From positions 186,001 to 250,000 of the forward strand of contig CAWJLA010000008.1 of the NCBI GenBank assembly GCA_963843605.1: a DNA stretch of 64,000 nucleotides. The letters run 5' to 3'. This document shows positions 9,258-18,493 of this stretch, in pieces. A program made the position numbers and the translations under genes. Every line of letters begins with the position of its first letter. The stretch's first letter is position 1. A model generated the notes under the pieces. The model saw nothing but the letters and a program-made list of their open reading frames with translations. It had not been told where the DNA came from and did not search any database. This stretch comes from FEN-1297 sp963843605. GTDB taxonomy: Bacteria > Bacteroidota > Ignavibacteria > Ignavibacteriales > Ignavibacteriaceae.

Positions 9258-9275
9258 AGTGAACAGGTGTTCACT
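9258..9275. promoter_or_regulatory. Putative SOS (LexA) box upstream of lexA
   Basis: Inverted repeat AGTGAAC-AGGT-GTTCACT with 7-bp arms and a 4-bp spacer, 18 bp before the lexA start. The core GAAC-N4-GTTC is the spacing known for Gram-positive-type LexA operators (CGAAC-N4-GTTCG). The assignment is inferred from position and symmetry. Confidence 0.75.
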
Positions 9276-9413
9276 TGTCAAGAAATATTTTTTATGAAAT
9301 GTTAGGCGTGTGCTTTGATCACATGAGGAAGGTTCATATGAGATGTAAAAAAAAGAAAGTCGGCAATTTTCAGCCGCCTTTCTTTTTTAGGACGATATAC
9401 AATTTCTAGTTTA

Positions 9414-10100
9414 TCAAAAGAATATAGATAATCCCAAATGCACTCCCATACCGCTTGCTGAGAATGTGTGCCTTTTTCCGCTTTCGCTCGATATTCTATT
9501 CTGGCCAGGGTCGGGATAAATATAGTTGTAACTTGTTTCAATATCGGAGTTCTCTTTTAATATTGTTAAACCGTAGTCACCGGATAAAATAACATTTTCC
9601 GCAAGTTTATACTCTACACCTAAAATCAAATCTATTCCGAACCCGGATGATTTTGTTTTGCTTATGTATTTACCGATGTAAGAAGTATAAAGATCTTACG
9701 AATGATATTCTGATTTAGAATATGAAATAAATGGCCCCCCGCCGCATATAAGAGAAAAGCTTTTAAAGTCCAATATACTTTGAAGATACTGAAAGGAGAT
9801 TTTATAATTATAATTCTGAGAATAATCCGGCGGAGTTATCGTAAGACTGTCAAGCCGTTGTGTTATATCATAATCCGTTTGGTTTACGCTTGTTAATAAT
9901 CCTATTCTTACTCCTGATTTTTTATTGAAAAGATACCTGTAAGAAAAAGTATAACTGTTAAAATTTGTAAGGTTCAACAAAGTTCCTATTTGAAATTCTA
10001 TGCCGTGCTTTAATTCATGTTTTGTTGTTTGTGTAGAATCCTGAGCAAATGTAAAATTGATAAATATAAAGAAGATCAGCAGAGATAAATAGTATTTCAT
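9414..10100 (-). pseudogene. Outer-membrane beta-barrel protein interrupted by an in-frame stop
   Basis: One reading frame runs from the ATG at 10100 to a stop at 9414 and would encode about 228 residues, but a TAA at 9696-9698 (codon 135) splits it. The first part has a signal peptide (ends NFTFAQ) and amphipathic strands (SYTFSYRYLF, VRIGLLTSV). The part after the stop continues in the same frame as DLYTSYIGKYIS and SSGFGIDLILGVEYKL and ends GVHLGLSIFF, with the C-terminal aromatic residue of outer-membrane barrels. There is no frameshift, only one nonsense codon, so the mutation may be recent. It resembles opacity-type 8-stranded porins. A 70-bp element shared with another surface-protein gene lies upstream (10252-10320). 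Confidence 0.75.
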
Positions 10101-10465
10101 AAACCGGCCCCTTTTTTAATTGCGGTTATATTAAGTGTTTAATGCATTTCGCTTTTGAACTACTTTAATATATTATATGTTTCAAATAATAGAGATAAAA
10201 TTAATCCCGATTTTAATTCATGTATTTTTTAATTAATACTAACGATTCGTAAAAAGGAAAGAAGTCCCCTTTCATAGGGTAAAAATCTATAAATATTATT
10301 TAAAAAATTCTAATTTAATTTTGAACGTGATGTTTTAATTATTATCGCGTAAATTTTTGAAAAACGTTTCCTTAATTAATTTCGGCCAAATATTCGGATA
10401 TTATTCCGATCAATTCGACAGAGAAATGGTCAATACTTCTTTTTATATTCTAAGCCTTTTTTAGA
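10101..10465. other. Intergenic region upstream of the broken barrel gene
   Basis: A+T-rich, no gene seen. Its only notable content is the element at 10252-10320, which is also found at 20199-20269. Confidence 0.5.
10252..10320 (-). promoter_or_regulatory. Upstream element shared with 20199-20269
   Basis: Starts AAAAGGAAAGAAG-TCCCCTTTC on the plus strand and continues with AATCTATA, ATATTATT and AAATTCTA blocks, in the same order and spacing as the copy at 20199. Both copies lie about 140-155 bp upstream of a minus-strand gene for a surface protein. It could be a promoter or operator, or a repeat remnant. Confidence 0.45.
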
Positions 10466-12547
10466 CTATGGTTTTGAAAATCTCATTTCAATTCTGCTGT
10501 TTTCGTTGCATGAAAAAGTTGACAGAATATAAGGATCGTCACCGCCGCCTTTATCTTCTATATCATTTAAATGTCCGCATACATTGCTGCCCTCCGAAGT
10601 AGAAATATATCTACCGTTCTCAAACCGAAGCTGCATTTCGCTTCCGGAAACATTTACTTTCGAATTATCGTAATCGGTATAAAAATACGCTTTGAATTCG
10701 TTTATTGTCATAAACTCCCTGTCCAGTACCGCGTAAACCGAATCGATAAATCTATCCTCTTTAACCTTTCCCGAAAATATATTTCCTTTCCAGGTTCCTT
10801 CTACTTCATAAGTTCTGCTTACATCCGCCTCAATAGAACTTCCTGATATATTTGAATACTCGCCGTGCCATTTTACAAACAGATAACAATTTTTATACGG
10901 CGCTACGGGATCGGAGGGGGGCTGAACAACTTTAATTTCTGTTTCGATTGTTGATTTTCCCGTATAAGGACTTATTGCACGGGCATTCGTAGTCATAATA
11001 ATAAGATTGTATTTTTCGTCTTGAATAGTTTTTATGCCGGGAATTTCAGCCTTACTCACCGGACCGCTTATCTTTTCGATCCGGGTAGAATTATATTTGT
11101 AAACTATTAATTCGCTCAAGCCGCCGCTGCAGCTTACAACTAACTTTGAATTGCCGGATAATTCGGGGTATTTGAGATTAACGACGTAAGCCTTTGCTGA
11201 TAAATCGGGGAAGCCGGAAGCAAACTTCTTCAGCGTATCGGCCGCGGATTTAATTTCGAATTTAGCCAGACTGAAACTGGCGGAAATCTCGATCGGTCTT
11301 ATATCATTATATATGTTGCCCAAAGTATATTCATTTATAAAATCGGACCACCAGTTTACCGGTGCACCGACGGTATTAATTATCGCATCAACAGGCGCCT
11401 GATCCTGTGCTACTTTAGCGTATGTTTCAACCGCAAAATTTCCGGTATGTCTCTCGTATAGGTATTTTATCAAAGAGGAAACACCGTACCCGTGTGCTCT
11501 GGCAACATCATCAGATTCAAGCGAATTATTCTGAAGCCCCAGGTACGGCGACCATTCGTTGCCACTTCGGACAGCCGAGAAATAATTTTCCCGGTTTGCA
11601 AACATCTCTTCCGACCAAACAGAAAACGCTTCGTCAAGCCAGGTATATTTTCCCGATGATACCGCAAATGTATACGGCGGATAATATAGATTCTGCACAG
11701 CATGGAAAAATTCGTGGCCGGCGGATATTCTGATATTTACAGGGTCGTTAATTTTTAATGTGTTGAATTCAATCCATGCCGAATTATATCCGTATCTTTT
11801 AAATACAGCTTCCCCGAATTTGGTATCGTCCATCTTGTTTATAACAATTTCCATCGGCCAAACTGTCCTTTTATTGTAACTGAACCCGATCGCCTTAAAC
11901 TTTTCGTACGCATCTTCAAGATCATCGGCAAGCCCTTCTACCGCCTGTGTTGCTTGAAGATAAGGATGTGCGATGGTAAAATGATTGTTTCCGCTGAGGA
12001 ACGTATTGTAGCCCGTAACAGCATTCAGAAAGACAGTCAGGTTCTCAGTCGAAGCAGAAAGCCTTTTTGAAGTATTTCCGTTTCCGGTTTCAGAGGGCAT
12101 TATTTTACATATAAGAAAATTACCCGAATCGACAGCGGTAATGAACCTATATGCTGTGCGGAACTGGTTGGAACTTCTGGCAAAAACATTTTCGCCTACG
12201 GCTACCAGCGGGCTTCCGGTTATTGCATCCTTGTATTTTATTTTTATTTCCAGCGGCGAGGAAAAATCGAACGGTATTCCTTCTAATTTAAAATTTGCGG
12301 AATTGGAATTTCCTTCAAAAGGATTTTCCGAAACACGGGATAACCGGATCATAGAACCGGAAGTAAAAGCGCCCGGAGGTATTGTAAGAGTAAAATCATC
12401 GGCGGTTAAATTTCCGCCTTCGCTTCCTATTGTAATGCTGGTTGATTGCACATTGGTGTTCTCTTCGGCCGGTCCGGTAGGTTTGTCGTCACTGCAGCCG
12501 AGTATACAAACGAAGATTAAAGAAACAAAGGAAAGGTTAAATTTCAT
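10466..12547 (-). CDS. Lipoprotein with gluzincin-type metallopeptidase motif
   Basis: 693 residues. A lipoprotein signal ends in LGC18SDD. Residues 35-130 resemble a ZU5-like beta domain (GSEGGNLTADDFTLTIPPGAF). Residues 200-430 look like a zinc peptidase: H278EFFH282 followed 24 residues later by WLDE306AFSVWSEE, the expected third zinc ligand. The C-terminal 250 residues are beta-rich without a named domain. It is probably anchored in the outer membrane or exported. No T9SS tail is present. Substrate unknown. The long gap to the next gene suggests it is monocistronic. Confidence 0.85.
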   Translation of the reverse strand: MKFNLSFVSLIFVCILGCSDDKPTGPAEENTNVQSTSITIGSEGGNLTADDFTLTIPPGAFTSGSMIRLSRVSENPFEGNSNSANFKLEGIPFDFSSPLEIKIKYKDAITGSPLVAVGENVFARSSNQFRTAYRFITAVDSGNFLICKIMPSETGNGNTSKRLSASTENLTVFLNAVTGYNTFLSGNNHFTIAHPYLQATQAVEGLADDLEDAYEKFKAIGFSYNKRTVWPMEIVINKMDDTKFGEAVFKRYGYNSAWIEFNTLKINDPVNIRISAGHEFFHAVQNLYYPPYTFAVSSGKYTWLDEAFSVWSEEMFANRENYFSAVRSGNEWSPYLGLQNNSLESDDVARAHGYGVSSLIKYLYERHTGNFAVETYAKVAQDQAPVDAIINTVGAPVNWWSDFINEYTLGNIYNDIRPIEISASFSLAKFEIKSAADTLKKFASGFPDLSAKAYVVNLKYPELSGNSKLVVSCSGGLSELIVYKYNSTRIEKISGPVSKAEIPGIKTIQDEKYNLIIMTTNARAISPYTGKSTIETEIKVVQPPSDPVAPYKNCYLFVKWHGEYSNISGSSIEADVSRTYEVEGTWKGNIFSGKVKEDRFIDSVYAVLDREFMTINEFKAYFYTDYDNSKVNVSGSEMQLRFENGRYISTSEGSNVCGHLNDIEDKGGGDDPYILSTFSCNENSRIEMRFSKP

Positions 12548-12757
12548 TAGCGGCCCCCTCTCCCTACATAGTTATTAAAATGTTTGCAAGGTCAAACGAA
12601 CTATGTTCCGGATTTAATATATAGGCAAATTTCTTTAAAATCAATTTTAATTACTGTTATTGGATGGTTGAACAGCAACGCCGCTGACTTAAAAATGGTG
12701 ACGCTGTCATGATTTAGAATTAATCTGCAGCGTTGAGCACTTTAAATAAAATAATTC

Positions 12758-13513
12758 CTAAACACCGTATCTTTCGTGCAATGGTGAATTGATAATACCG
12801 CGAAGTTTTAACTGCAATACTTCCGCATCACTCTTATTTAGTCCTATTGTTTGAATTAACGGATGAATTACAACTTCCGATATTCCGGGGCTTGCCTTTC
12901 CGCTGAACAATCCTTTACGCTGCAGCCTTTTCCAGTTAGTTGTAAATGTTATGGGTAAAATGGGGATCTGCTTGCTGATCGCTAATGTAACCGATCCTGG
13001 TTTAAATTCAGTTAGAGCAGGAGCGACCTTGGAAATTGTGCCTTCCGGAAGAATGACCAGGGGATGTCCTTTATCTACCACTTCCATCATTCGTTTGAAT
13101 GCTTTGATAAGTCCAAGTTTGTTATGCCTGTCGACTAATATATTCATTCCGGACGTGTAAAAAATATGGAACAGAGGCCATTTTTCTACTTCCTTTTTAC
13201 CGGTAAAAACAAAGTAATGATCGAACATTGAATATAAGCATGGGATATCCAAAAATGAGCTGTGGTTGGAACAGATTAAAAAAGACCTGTCCGTAATAAT
13301 ATTTTCCTTTCCGTCAACTTTCAAGAAAATTCCCCCGCAAAACAAAAACAGCCTGCCGTAGAATCTCATAAATTTAAAAGCCGTAGAGAACCGCTCCTGT
13401 TTGGAAAGGAAGAAACGAAAAAAGGGAAATAATAAGATTAATAGTATGACAAAACATAAAAGTAGATACATTTTGTAAATAAACCTGAACGGAAATAAAA
13501 AGACCGATTTCAT
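12758..13513 (-). CDS. 1-acyl-glycerol-3-phosphate acyltransferase (PlsC family)
   Basis: 251 residues. Residues 5-33 are a hydrophobic membrane segment. The acyltransferase signature H-x4-D is in NHSSFLD (about residue 83), followed by the FVFTGKKE substrate block and the LPEGTIS motif that holds the glycerol phosphate. This is the PlsC/LPLAT fold that makes phosphatidic acid at the inner membrane, though related lysophospholipid or ornithine-lipid acyltransferases cannot be excluded. No obvious operon partner: the next gene on the same strand is about 275 bp upstream, across a palindromic repeat. Confidence 0.88.
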   Translation of the reverse strand: MKSVFLFPFRFIYKMYLLLCFVILLILLFPFFRFFLSKQERFSTAFKFMRFYGRLFLFCGGIFLKVDGKENIITDRSFLICSNHSSFLDIPCLYSMFDHYFVFTGKKEVEKWPLFHIFYTSGMNILVDRHNKLGLIKAFKRMMEVVDKGHPLVILPEGTISKVAPALTEFKPGSVTLAISKQIPILPITFTTNWKRLQRKGLFSGKASPGISEVVIHPLIQTIGLNKSDAEVLQLKLRGIINSPLHERYGV

Positions 13514-13683
13514 TTAAAGTATTTCCCAAATTCTAAATAATTAAGTACTCTCCGCACAAAATTAAGAATTGTTTTTATCTTTTCAATTCAAAGGTATAAT
13601 TATAAAAGATAATTACAGGTAAATCATAACAAAAATTAATTTTTAATTCCGGAAAGAGTTAAGAAGATATACCGGCATTTGAC

Positions 13684-13779
13684 TTAAGGGCACTTCTAAA
13701 AACTTCAATATTCTCTGCGAACATTGCGTATTCTTTGCGTTGAATTTTTATAAAAAATAGTTTTTAGAAGTGCCTTTAA
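13684..13779. repeat. MITE-like palindromic element
   Basis: Arms of about 21 bp with one mismatch (13684-13704 and 13759-13779, core GGCACTTCTAAAAACT / AGTTTTTAGAAGTGCC) enclose 54 bp with 'ctctgcgaacattgcg' and 'ctttgcgttg' text, the kind of filler I know from dispersed repeats in Bacteroidota-type genomes. It ends 10 bp after the stop of the methyltransferase gene and could also act as its terminator. Confidence 0.65.
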
Positions 13780-13789
13780 ATAATTATGA

Positions 13790-14356
13790 CTATTTCTGAG
13801 CCAGTATGCCATAGTGATAAGGAGGCAAATTAATATTGTATTTTAAAATATTAAATCCGGCATTTATTAACATGCTTCGTAACGTTTCCGGTTCGGGTCT
13901 TATCGTCATGCTCGGTCCTCTTGGGGTGCTTGGATCGTATCTCCAATGAATGATACCGGCTTTTCCGTTTTTCTTTAAAATTCTATGAACTTCGCTCAAT
14001 ACGCCTGCCGATTCTTCCGCGTGAAGAATATTAAAAAGTAATACAAAATCCGCCTCCTCATCTTTTAAGCCGGTTCCTTCCGAAATAAAATCTTTATTGT
14101 AAATAAAGACATTTTCAATGCGGAATAATTTCAGCTTGTTTTCGAGTCCCTTAACCGCAAATTCTTCGATATCGTAAGCATGCACGATTCCTTTTATTTT
14201 TCTGCATGCAGGAATTGTGAAAGTACCGTAGCCGAAGCCGAGATCGACCAGGTTTTCAATATCTTTGACCACTTCCAGTTCTTCAAGTATTTTATCAGCA
14301 TCAAAAAAATTTTCCCATATTTTTTCTTCGGGCATGCCGCTTTCTCTGGCTTTCAT
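13790..14356 (-). CDS. Class I SAM-dependent methyltransferase
   Basis: 188 residues with a Rossmann-like methyltransferase core: motif I VDLGFGYGTFTIPAC (about 37-51), motif II HAYDIEEFAVKGL, the DFVLLFNILHAEES segment (motif IV-like) and a HRILKKNGKAGIIHW strand. The acceptor substrate cannot be told. The family includes ubiquinone/menaquinone-type and arsenite-type enzymes, but there is no cysteine set typical of the latter. It precedes the MITE-like palindrome and follows the pentapeptide-repeat gene by 72 bp. Confidence 0.85.
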   Translation of the reverse strand: MKARESGMPEEKIWENFFDADKILEELEVVKDIENLVDLGFGYGTFTIPACRKIKGIVHAYDIEEFAVKGLENKLKLFRIENVFIYNKDFISEGTGLKDEEADFVLLFNILHAEESAGVLSEVHRILKKNGKAGIIHWRYDPSTPRGPSMTIRPEPETLRSMLINAGFNILKYNINLPPYHYGILAQK

Positions 14357-14428
14357 TTACCTCCTAAATATATTCTTCGGAACGCTTCGTCTCAATCATT
14401 TACTGCTGCAATGATGTTACAATTTTTA

Positions 14429-15004
14429 TTACTTAATAATGATGTTGTACTTATCAAGCAAACCGCTGATCCCGTGTACGGAAAATTTCGCTTTTGTAAT
14501 TTTATTTTTGTCAGGGTCTATCGAATAATTATAAGCGGAACTGAAATCGCACTTTGTCAGATTAGTATTATCAAACACTGCTTTGCTTAAATCGCAGTTA
14601 TCGAAAACGGAGTTTGTTAAATCGGCGTTCGCAAAATAAACTTCCTTTAATTCACATGCCGTAAAATTTGTTTTTTGAATTTTCAAATTATAGAACGACG
14701 ACATATTCAACTGCGACGATTCAAACTCTATAGACAACAAAAGCTTGCTGCATTTATCGAATTGCAACCCGAGTAATTTGCAGTTCAGGAATTTCGCGTC
14801 CCGGAATACTGTTCCGTTTATTTTTGCGTTGCTTAAATCGCATCCGGCAAATTCGCAATCGACAAATGAGCAGAAGGATAAATCAACGCCGGTGAACTGA
14901 CATTTATTAAAGACGCATTTTTCGAATTCTGCGGCATTAAAACCTTCCTTTGAAAAATCCAGGCCGGAATATTTTTCTCCGCTGAAATAATTTATTTCTT
15001 TCAT
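14429..15004 (-). CDS. Pentapeptide-repeat protein
   Basis: 191 residues built almost entirely of five-residue repeats with the A/C-[D/N]-[L/F]-x-x pattern (FAGCDLSNAKINGTVF, FANADLTNSVFDNCDL, SKAVFDNTNLTKCDF), giving a right-handed quadrilateral beta-helix. No signal peptide. The arrangement with many F at the centre and C/A/S before D is like Qnr/McbG-type proteins that mimic DNA and bind gyrase, but many such proteins have no known role. The neighbour at 15038 is a membrane protein in the same direction. Confidence 0.88.
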   Translation of the reverse strand: MKEINYFSGEKYSGLDFSKEGFNAAEFEKCVFNKCQFTGVDLSFCSFVDCEFAGCDLSNAKINGTVFRDAKFLNCKLLGLQFDKCSKLLLSIEFESSQLNMSSFYNLKIQKTNFTACELKEVYFANADLTNSVFDNCDLSKAVFDNTNLTKCDFSSAYNYSIDPDKNKITKAKFSVHGISGLLDKYNIIIK

Positions 15005-15037
15005 TAAACTTCACTTCAATAATTTGATTAAGAATGA

Positions 15038-15658
15038 TTATATATTCCATGACGATAAAAATTCAAATAAAGAGGCCATAAGAAATAAAGGGATACTGAT
15101 TATAAACATATTACCGATATCCGTCAGATTTTCTCTAGTGATCCTGAATTCCCAAAACCTCCACCCGACCGGCATATTTTGTTTATAGATTTCAATACCT
15201 GATTTTATTCCTGCACCGATGGTTAAAGAAAAAGGTATAAATTGAAGAAATAAAACTATAAAATAATATAATGCCGGTTTTATTTTGGTCAAACGGCTGT
15301 GATGATAATTATCTACCGAAACAATTCCGGAGACCCATCCTTGATACGATACCGTAGCATAAGGAAATATTATACTCAGTCCTAAAAATGTCTGGGGTAT
15401 TGCACTGATAAACAGATTTTCCGTAAAATCATATAGAGCAGCTTTCAAATTGTTGCCGGCCCTATAATTAATCGCCGCTTTATCTTCCCGTATTAACATT
15501 TTAATTATTTTATCTCTTTGCGAAAGAGCAAATCCATTACCGGACTGCACCATTATAATCCCAATTGAACATGAAAAGCAGTAAGCAATAAAAATACTTA
15601 TAATAAAAATTCTGCATTGTTTGAGAGATTCAATAATAGAAACAATTATTTTATTCAT
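15038..15658 (-). CDS. SpoIIM-like integral membrane protein
   Basis: 206 residues with about five membrane segments: residues 15-37 (IFIISIFIAYCFSCSIGIIM), two in 90-125, one around 140-160, one near the C-terminus. The pattern of a soluble loop after the first helix and then F-x-x-N-L...G-W-V-S-G-I...L-K-P-A is reminiscent of the SpoIIM/DUF95 family of membrane proteins found in many non-sporulating bacteria. Assignment is by general pattern. Overlaps no gene; 33 bp separate it from the pentapeptide gene. Confidence 0.65.
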   Translation of the reverse strand: MNKIIVSIIESLKQCRIFIISIFIAYCFSCSIGIIMVQSGNGFALSQRDKIIKMLIREDKAAINYRAGNNLKAALYDFTENLFISAIPQTFLGLSIIFPYATVSYQGWVSGIVSVDNYHHSRLTKIKPALYYFIVLFLQFIPFSLTIGAGIKSGIEIYKQNMPVGWRFWEFRITRENLTDIGNMFIISIPLFLMASLFEFLSSWNI

Positions 15659-15706
15659 ATATAAATATGATTAAACGATTGTTTATATAAAAGAGCAGAT
15701 AAATTA

Positions 15707-16480
15707 TCATCCGATAAAATCAGCCAGTTTTGCAAAAAATTCTGCAGGATTTTCCGTAGTCATCCCGTGTCCGCTATGAGAGATCATATACTTCCGGGCA
15801 AAATCCAGTTTATGAATTACATCCATATCATTATTTACTTCGCCGTAAAGGTAGCCTTTTCTGCATACGAGATTCCTGAATCTTTCAAGCAGCTCGCCGC
15901 TGTCGGACCATTTTACCAGCGATTCCGCGCTTTTATATACTGCTATCGAATTTGTTTCAGCAAAGTGCAGCTGGCTATGGCCTTTATACTCATGAAGCTG
16001 TTTTTCAAATAAATCATTATCGTATTCTTCGAAAGAAATGTCTGTTATGCCCCGGCTTAATGCACCGCAATCGTCACTGACAAGATTACCTTCAATATTA
16101 GCGAATGACAGAACCCGTGAAAAAAAATCGGGTGAAAAAAGCAGAGCTACGGCACCTCCCATACTGTGTGCAGCAATATGTATTTTACTAAAAGGCAGCA
16201 GCGAAAATAGTTTTTCTATAAAAGCAGCCTGATCTTCCATTTTATAAGAAAAAGTTTCAGGTTTTGATGACCTGCCGAATCCTAAAAGATCAATAAGAAG
16301 AAGAGATTTATTCGGGAAATAATCAAAATCAAAAACATGACGGAATGAATCGGACGAACATGCCAGACCGTGAATAAACAGAATAATCTCGTCGGAGCCG
16401 GAATTGTATTTACATTTAAAATTTAACCGGTGCCGGGAAATAATTTCGGAATATTCTTTTAAGCCTTCTGCCAATTTCAT
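15707..16480 (-). CDS. Alpha/beta hydrolase
   Basis: 257 residues with the alpha/beta-hydrolase fold: oxyanion-hole HG motif (LFIHGLACSSDSF, about 33-45), nucleophile elbow AHSMGG (S about 107), an acid region near DVIH, and the catalytic histidine in SHSGHGMTTENP near the C-terminus. No signal peptide, so cytoplasmic. Substrate unknown; esterase, lipase and haloperoxidase-like relatives share these motifs. It lies 7 bp downstream of the broken T9SS gene. Confidence 0.88.
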   Translation of the reverse strand: MKLAEGLKEYSEIISRHRLNFKCKYNSGSDEIILFIHGLACSSDSFRHVFDFDYFPNKSLLLIDLLGFGRSSKPETFSYKMEDQAAFIEKLFSLLPFSKIHIAAHSMGGAVALLFSPDFFSRVLSFANIEGNLVSDDCGALSRGITDISFEEYDNDLFEKQLHEYKGHSQLHFAETNSIAVYKSAESLVKWSDSGELLERFRNLVCRKGYLYGEVNNDMDVIHKLDFARKYMISHSGHGMTTENPAEFFAKLADFIG

Positions 16481-16487
16481 GCGATTG

Positions 16488-17903
16488 TCATTTAAGTAAA
16501 ATCATTTTCCGGGTTTGTACAAAATCGCCGACCCGCATACAATAAAAATACACGCCGCCGGAAAGATTTACGGCATTAAAATTCACCTTATAACTTCCCG
16601 GCATTTTTACTTCGTTAACCAGAGTTTTTACTTCTTTTCCCAAAACATCGAAAACTTTTATCGAGACATCACTGTATTTCGGGACATAATAATTTATTGC
16701 GGTACTCGGGTTAAACGGATTCGGAAAGTTCTGCATCAATTCGAATGATTTAAATCCCGCGGTCTTATTAGAAACCGAACCTATAATAGGATTAAATATT
16801 TCTTTAGCAATCGATATTTCCGATTTATTATTTGTACGGTGCAGCCATACAATTGCAACATAGACGGTATCGTTGTTCATTGTATAAACGACTTTTGGAT
16901 TTGAATCATTTCCTTCCATCCCGGAAATATTAATAAGAGTGTCGTTAGTATAAGAATAAAACGTCTGAATGAATATTTCGTTATTGCCTGCCAAAAAATC
17001 CGAATCAAACGCAACAAAGAAAGATGTTTTGTTATTATTTGAACCTGTTGCGATCGGATATGTATAAACAAACGGATTTTTAAAATTACAATTTTCGTTT
17101 TCGGTTGTCTTAAAATTAGCGGTACCGGAAACAGTATATTTTATTCTTGAAATTTGACTTATATGCGTTTCGTATGATATTTCACCCATTAATCCTAAAT
17201 TCGGATTAGTTACATTCCCTTCGGCGACGGTATCATAATTAATTACAGGCCGGAAATCTTTATTGTAATCTGCTAAAATAATCTTACTGCCGGCCGTATC
17301 TTTTTTTAGATAAAGGAAATAGGTATAAGAACTGTTATCTTTTTTCGCAATATCCGGAGATGCACAATTCAGACTGTCAACCACTACCGGATTACTGAAA
17401 TTATTATAAAATTCTTTCATCAATAATTTACCGTTCTGAATTCATAATTAAAGCGATGCGCTTAAAGAAACCTGCGGATCGGCGGTTAGTGAATCTTTAA
17501 TTACTATCATATTACTTAATGTATCATTTAAGTAGTTGCGGCTTTTTATGCTGTAATTTCCGTTGGAATAATTCTGCCACACTATTTTTATTCCATACGA
17601 ATAACTATTAGAAGCTACTTTAGGATTGAATTTAATAAGGCTATGGGAAGCAATAATTATATCATCACCTAATATCGGAGAAATCTTTTTTAGATATACG
17701 GTATAAACGGAATCATTCAGGTTTATCCATGTAATATATGCTTCATATCCTGGATATGTTTGAGCTTCGAATAAATCGAAGTCGTAATTGCTGCCGGGAA
17801 TATCTACTAAAATACTTTTTTGAAACGGCCGGGCGAATAATATAGTTGTATTAAAAAATAATAATGGAAGTAATAGCATCCTTATTTTTGCAAAATTCTT
17901 CAT
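16488..17903 (-). pseudogene. T9SS-sorted secreted protein interrupted by stops
   Basis: Two open segments in one frame (17448-17903 and 16488-17423) together would give about 470 residues. The first has a signal peptide (ends TILFARP). The second ends in a type A T9SS sorting domain (ELMQNFPNPFNPSTAINYY, DVLGKEVKTLVN, SGGVYFYCMRVGDF). Between them the frame is cut by TAA and TGA near 17440-17450. A parallel frame across the gap reads FNYEFRTVN, so a pair of compensating frameshifts is also possible. As it stands, the product would have either an export signal or a sorting signal but not both. Beta-rich, function unknown. Confidence 0.75.
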
Positions 17904-17989
17904 TTAATACCCCCAAATTGTTATGATCAATTTTAGTGAATTATAAAATTTCTTCAGTTGCCGGGATAAGTTATCCGAACAATTACAAT

Positions 17990-18394
17990 TCACGGTCTGA
18001 ATGCTTCGCCCGCCGCATAAGTATCGAAGAACTCCTGAAACTTTTCTATCCTTCCGTTTTTAATTTTAATAACATGAACAAAATCCGATTCGTAAATTTT
18101 TCCGGTCGGTTTAGCCAGGCATTTCATATTACCGATCACGGCAACAGTATCGATGTCGGCAAGCATTTTTTCCGGTTTCAATTCTAAAATATCTTCGGCT
18201 TCTCTGCCGATATTCACCCATTCGAGGAATCCTTTGTGTCCGTAGCGCCTACCTCCGGCAGGGTTATAAGGATTTTCCGGTTCGCCCCATTCAACTTCCG
18301 TACTTAGCAACTCAAGAATGGAATTTATTTCACGGTTTGCAAAAAAAGAATACAACCGTTTAACCAAATTTATATTTGACGTTTCAGTATTCAT
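17990..18394 (-). CDS. SnoaL/NTF2-like protein
   Basis: 134 residues with the cone-shaped NTF2-like fold: an N-terminal helix pair (LVKRLYSFFANREINSILELLSTEVEWGEP) and a curved sheet with YESDFVHVIKIKNGRIEKFQEFFDT near the end. Members include ketosteroid isomerases, polyketide cyclases and many unassigned binding proteins; I cannot choose among them. No signal peptide. Single gene in the minus direction, flanked by short gaps. Confidence 0.82.
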   Translation of the reverse strand: MNTETSNINLVKRLYSFFANREINSILELLSTEVEWGEPENPYNPAGGRRYGHKGFLEWVNIGREAEDILELKPEKMLADIDTVAVIGNMKCLAKPTGKIYESDFVHVIKIKNGRIEKFQEFFDTYAAGEAFRP

Positions 18395-18493
18395 TACTTT
18401 CCCTTTTATATAATTATTTAATCCGATAATAAATATATTGAAATGCGGATTATATTAGACTGTTTCCCAATTTTGCATTTCGGGTTTTTCTCC

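Noticed and set aside
9302..9541. 79-codon minus-strand frame overlapping the barrel gene
   Set aside because: It is an off-frame shadow of the barrel gene's C-terminal half; the barrel frame has strand patterns and a terminal aromatic residue.
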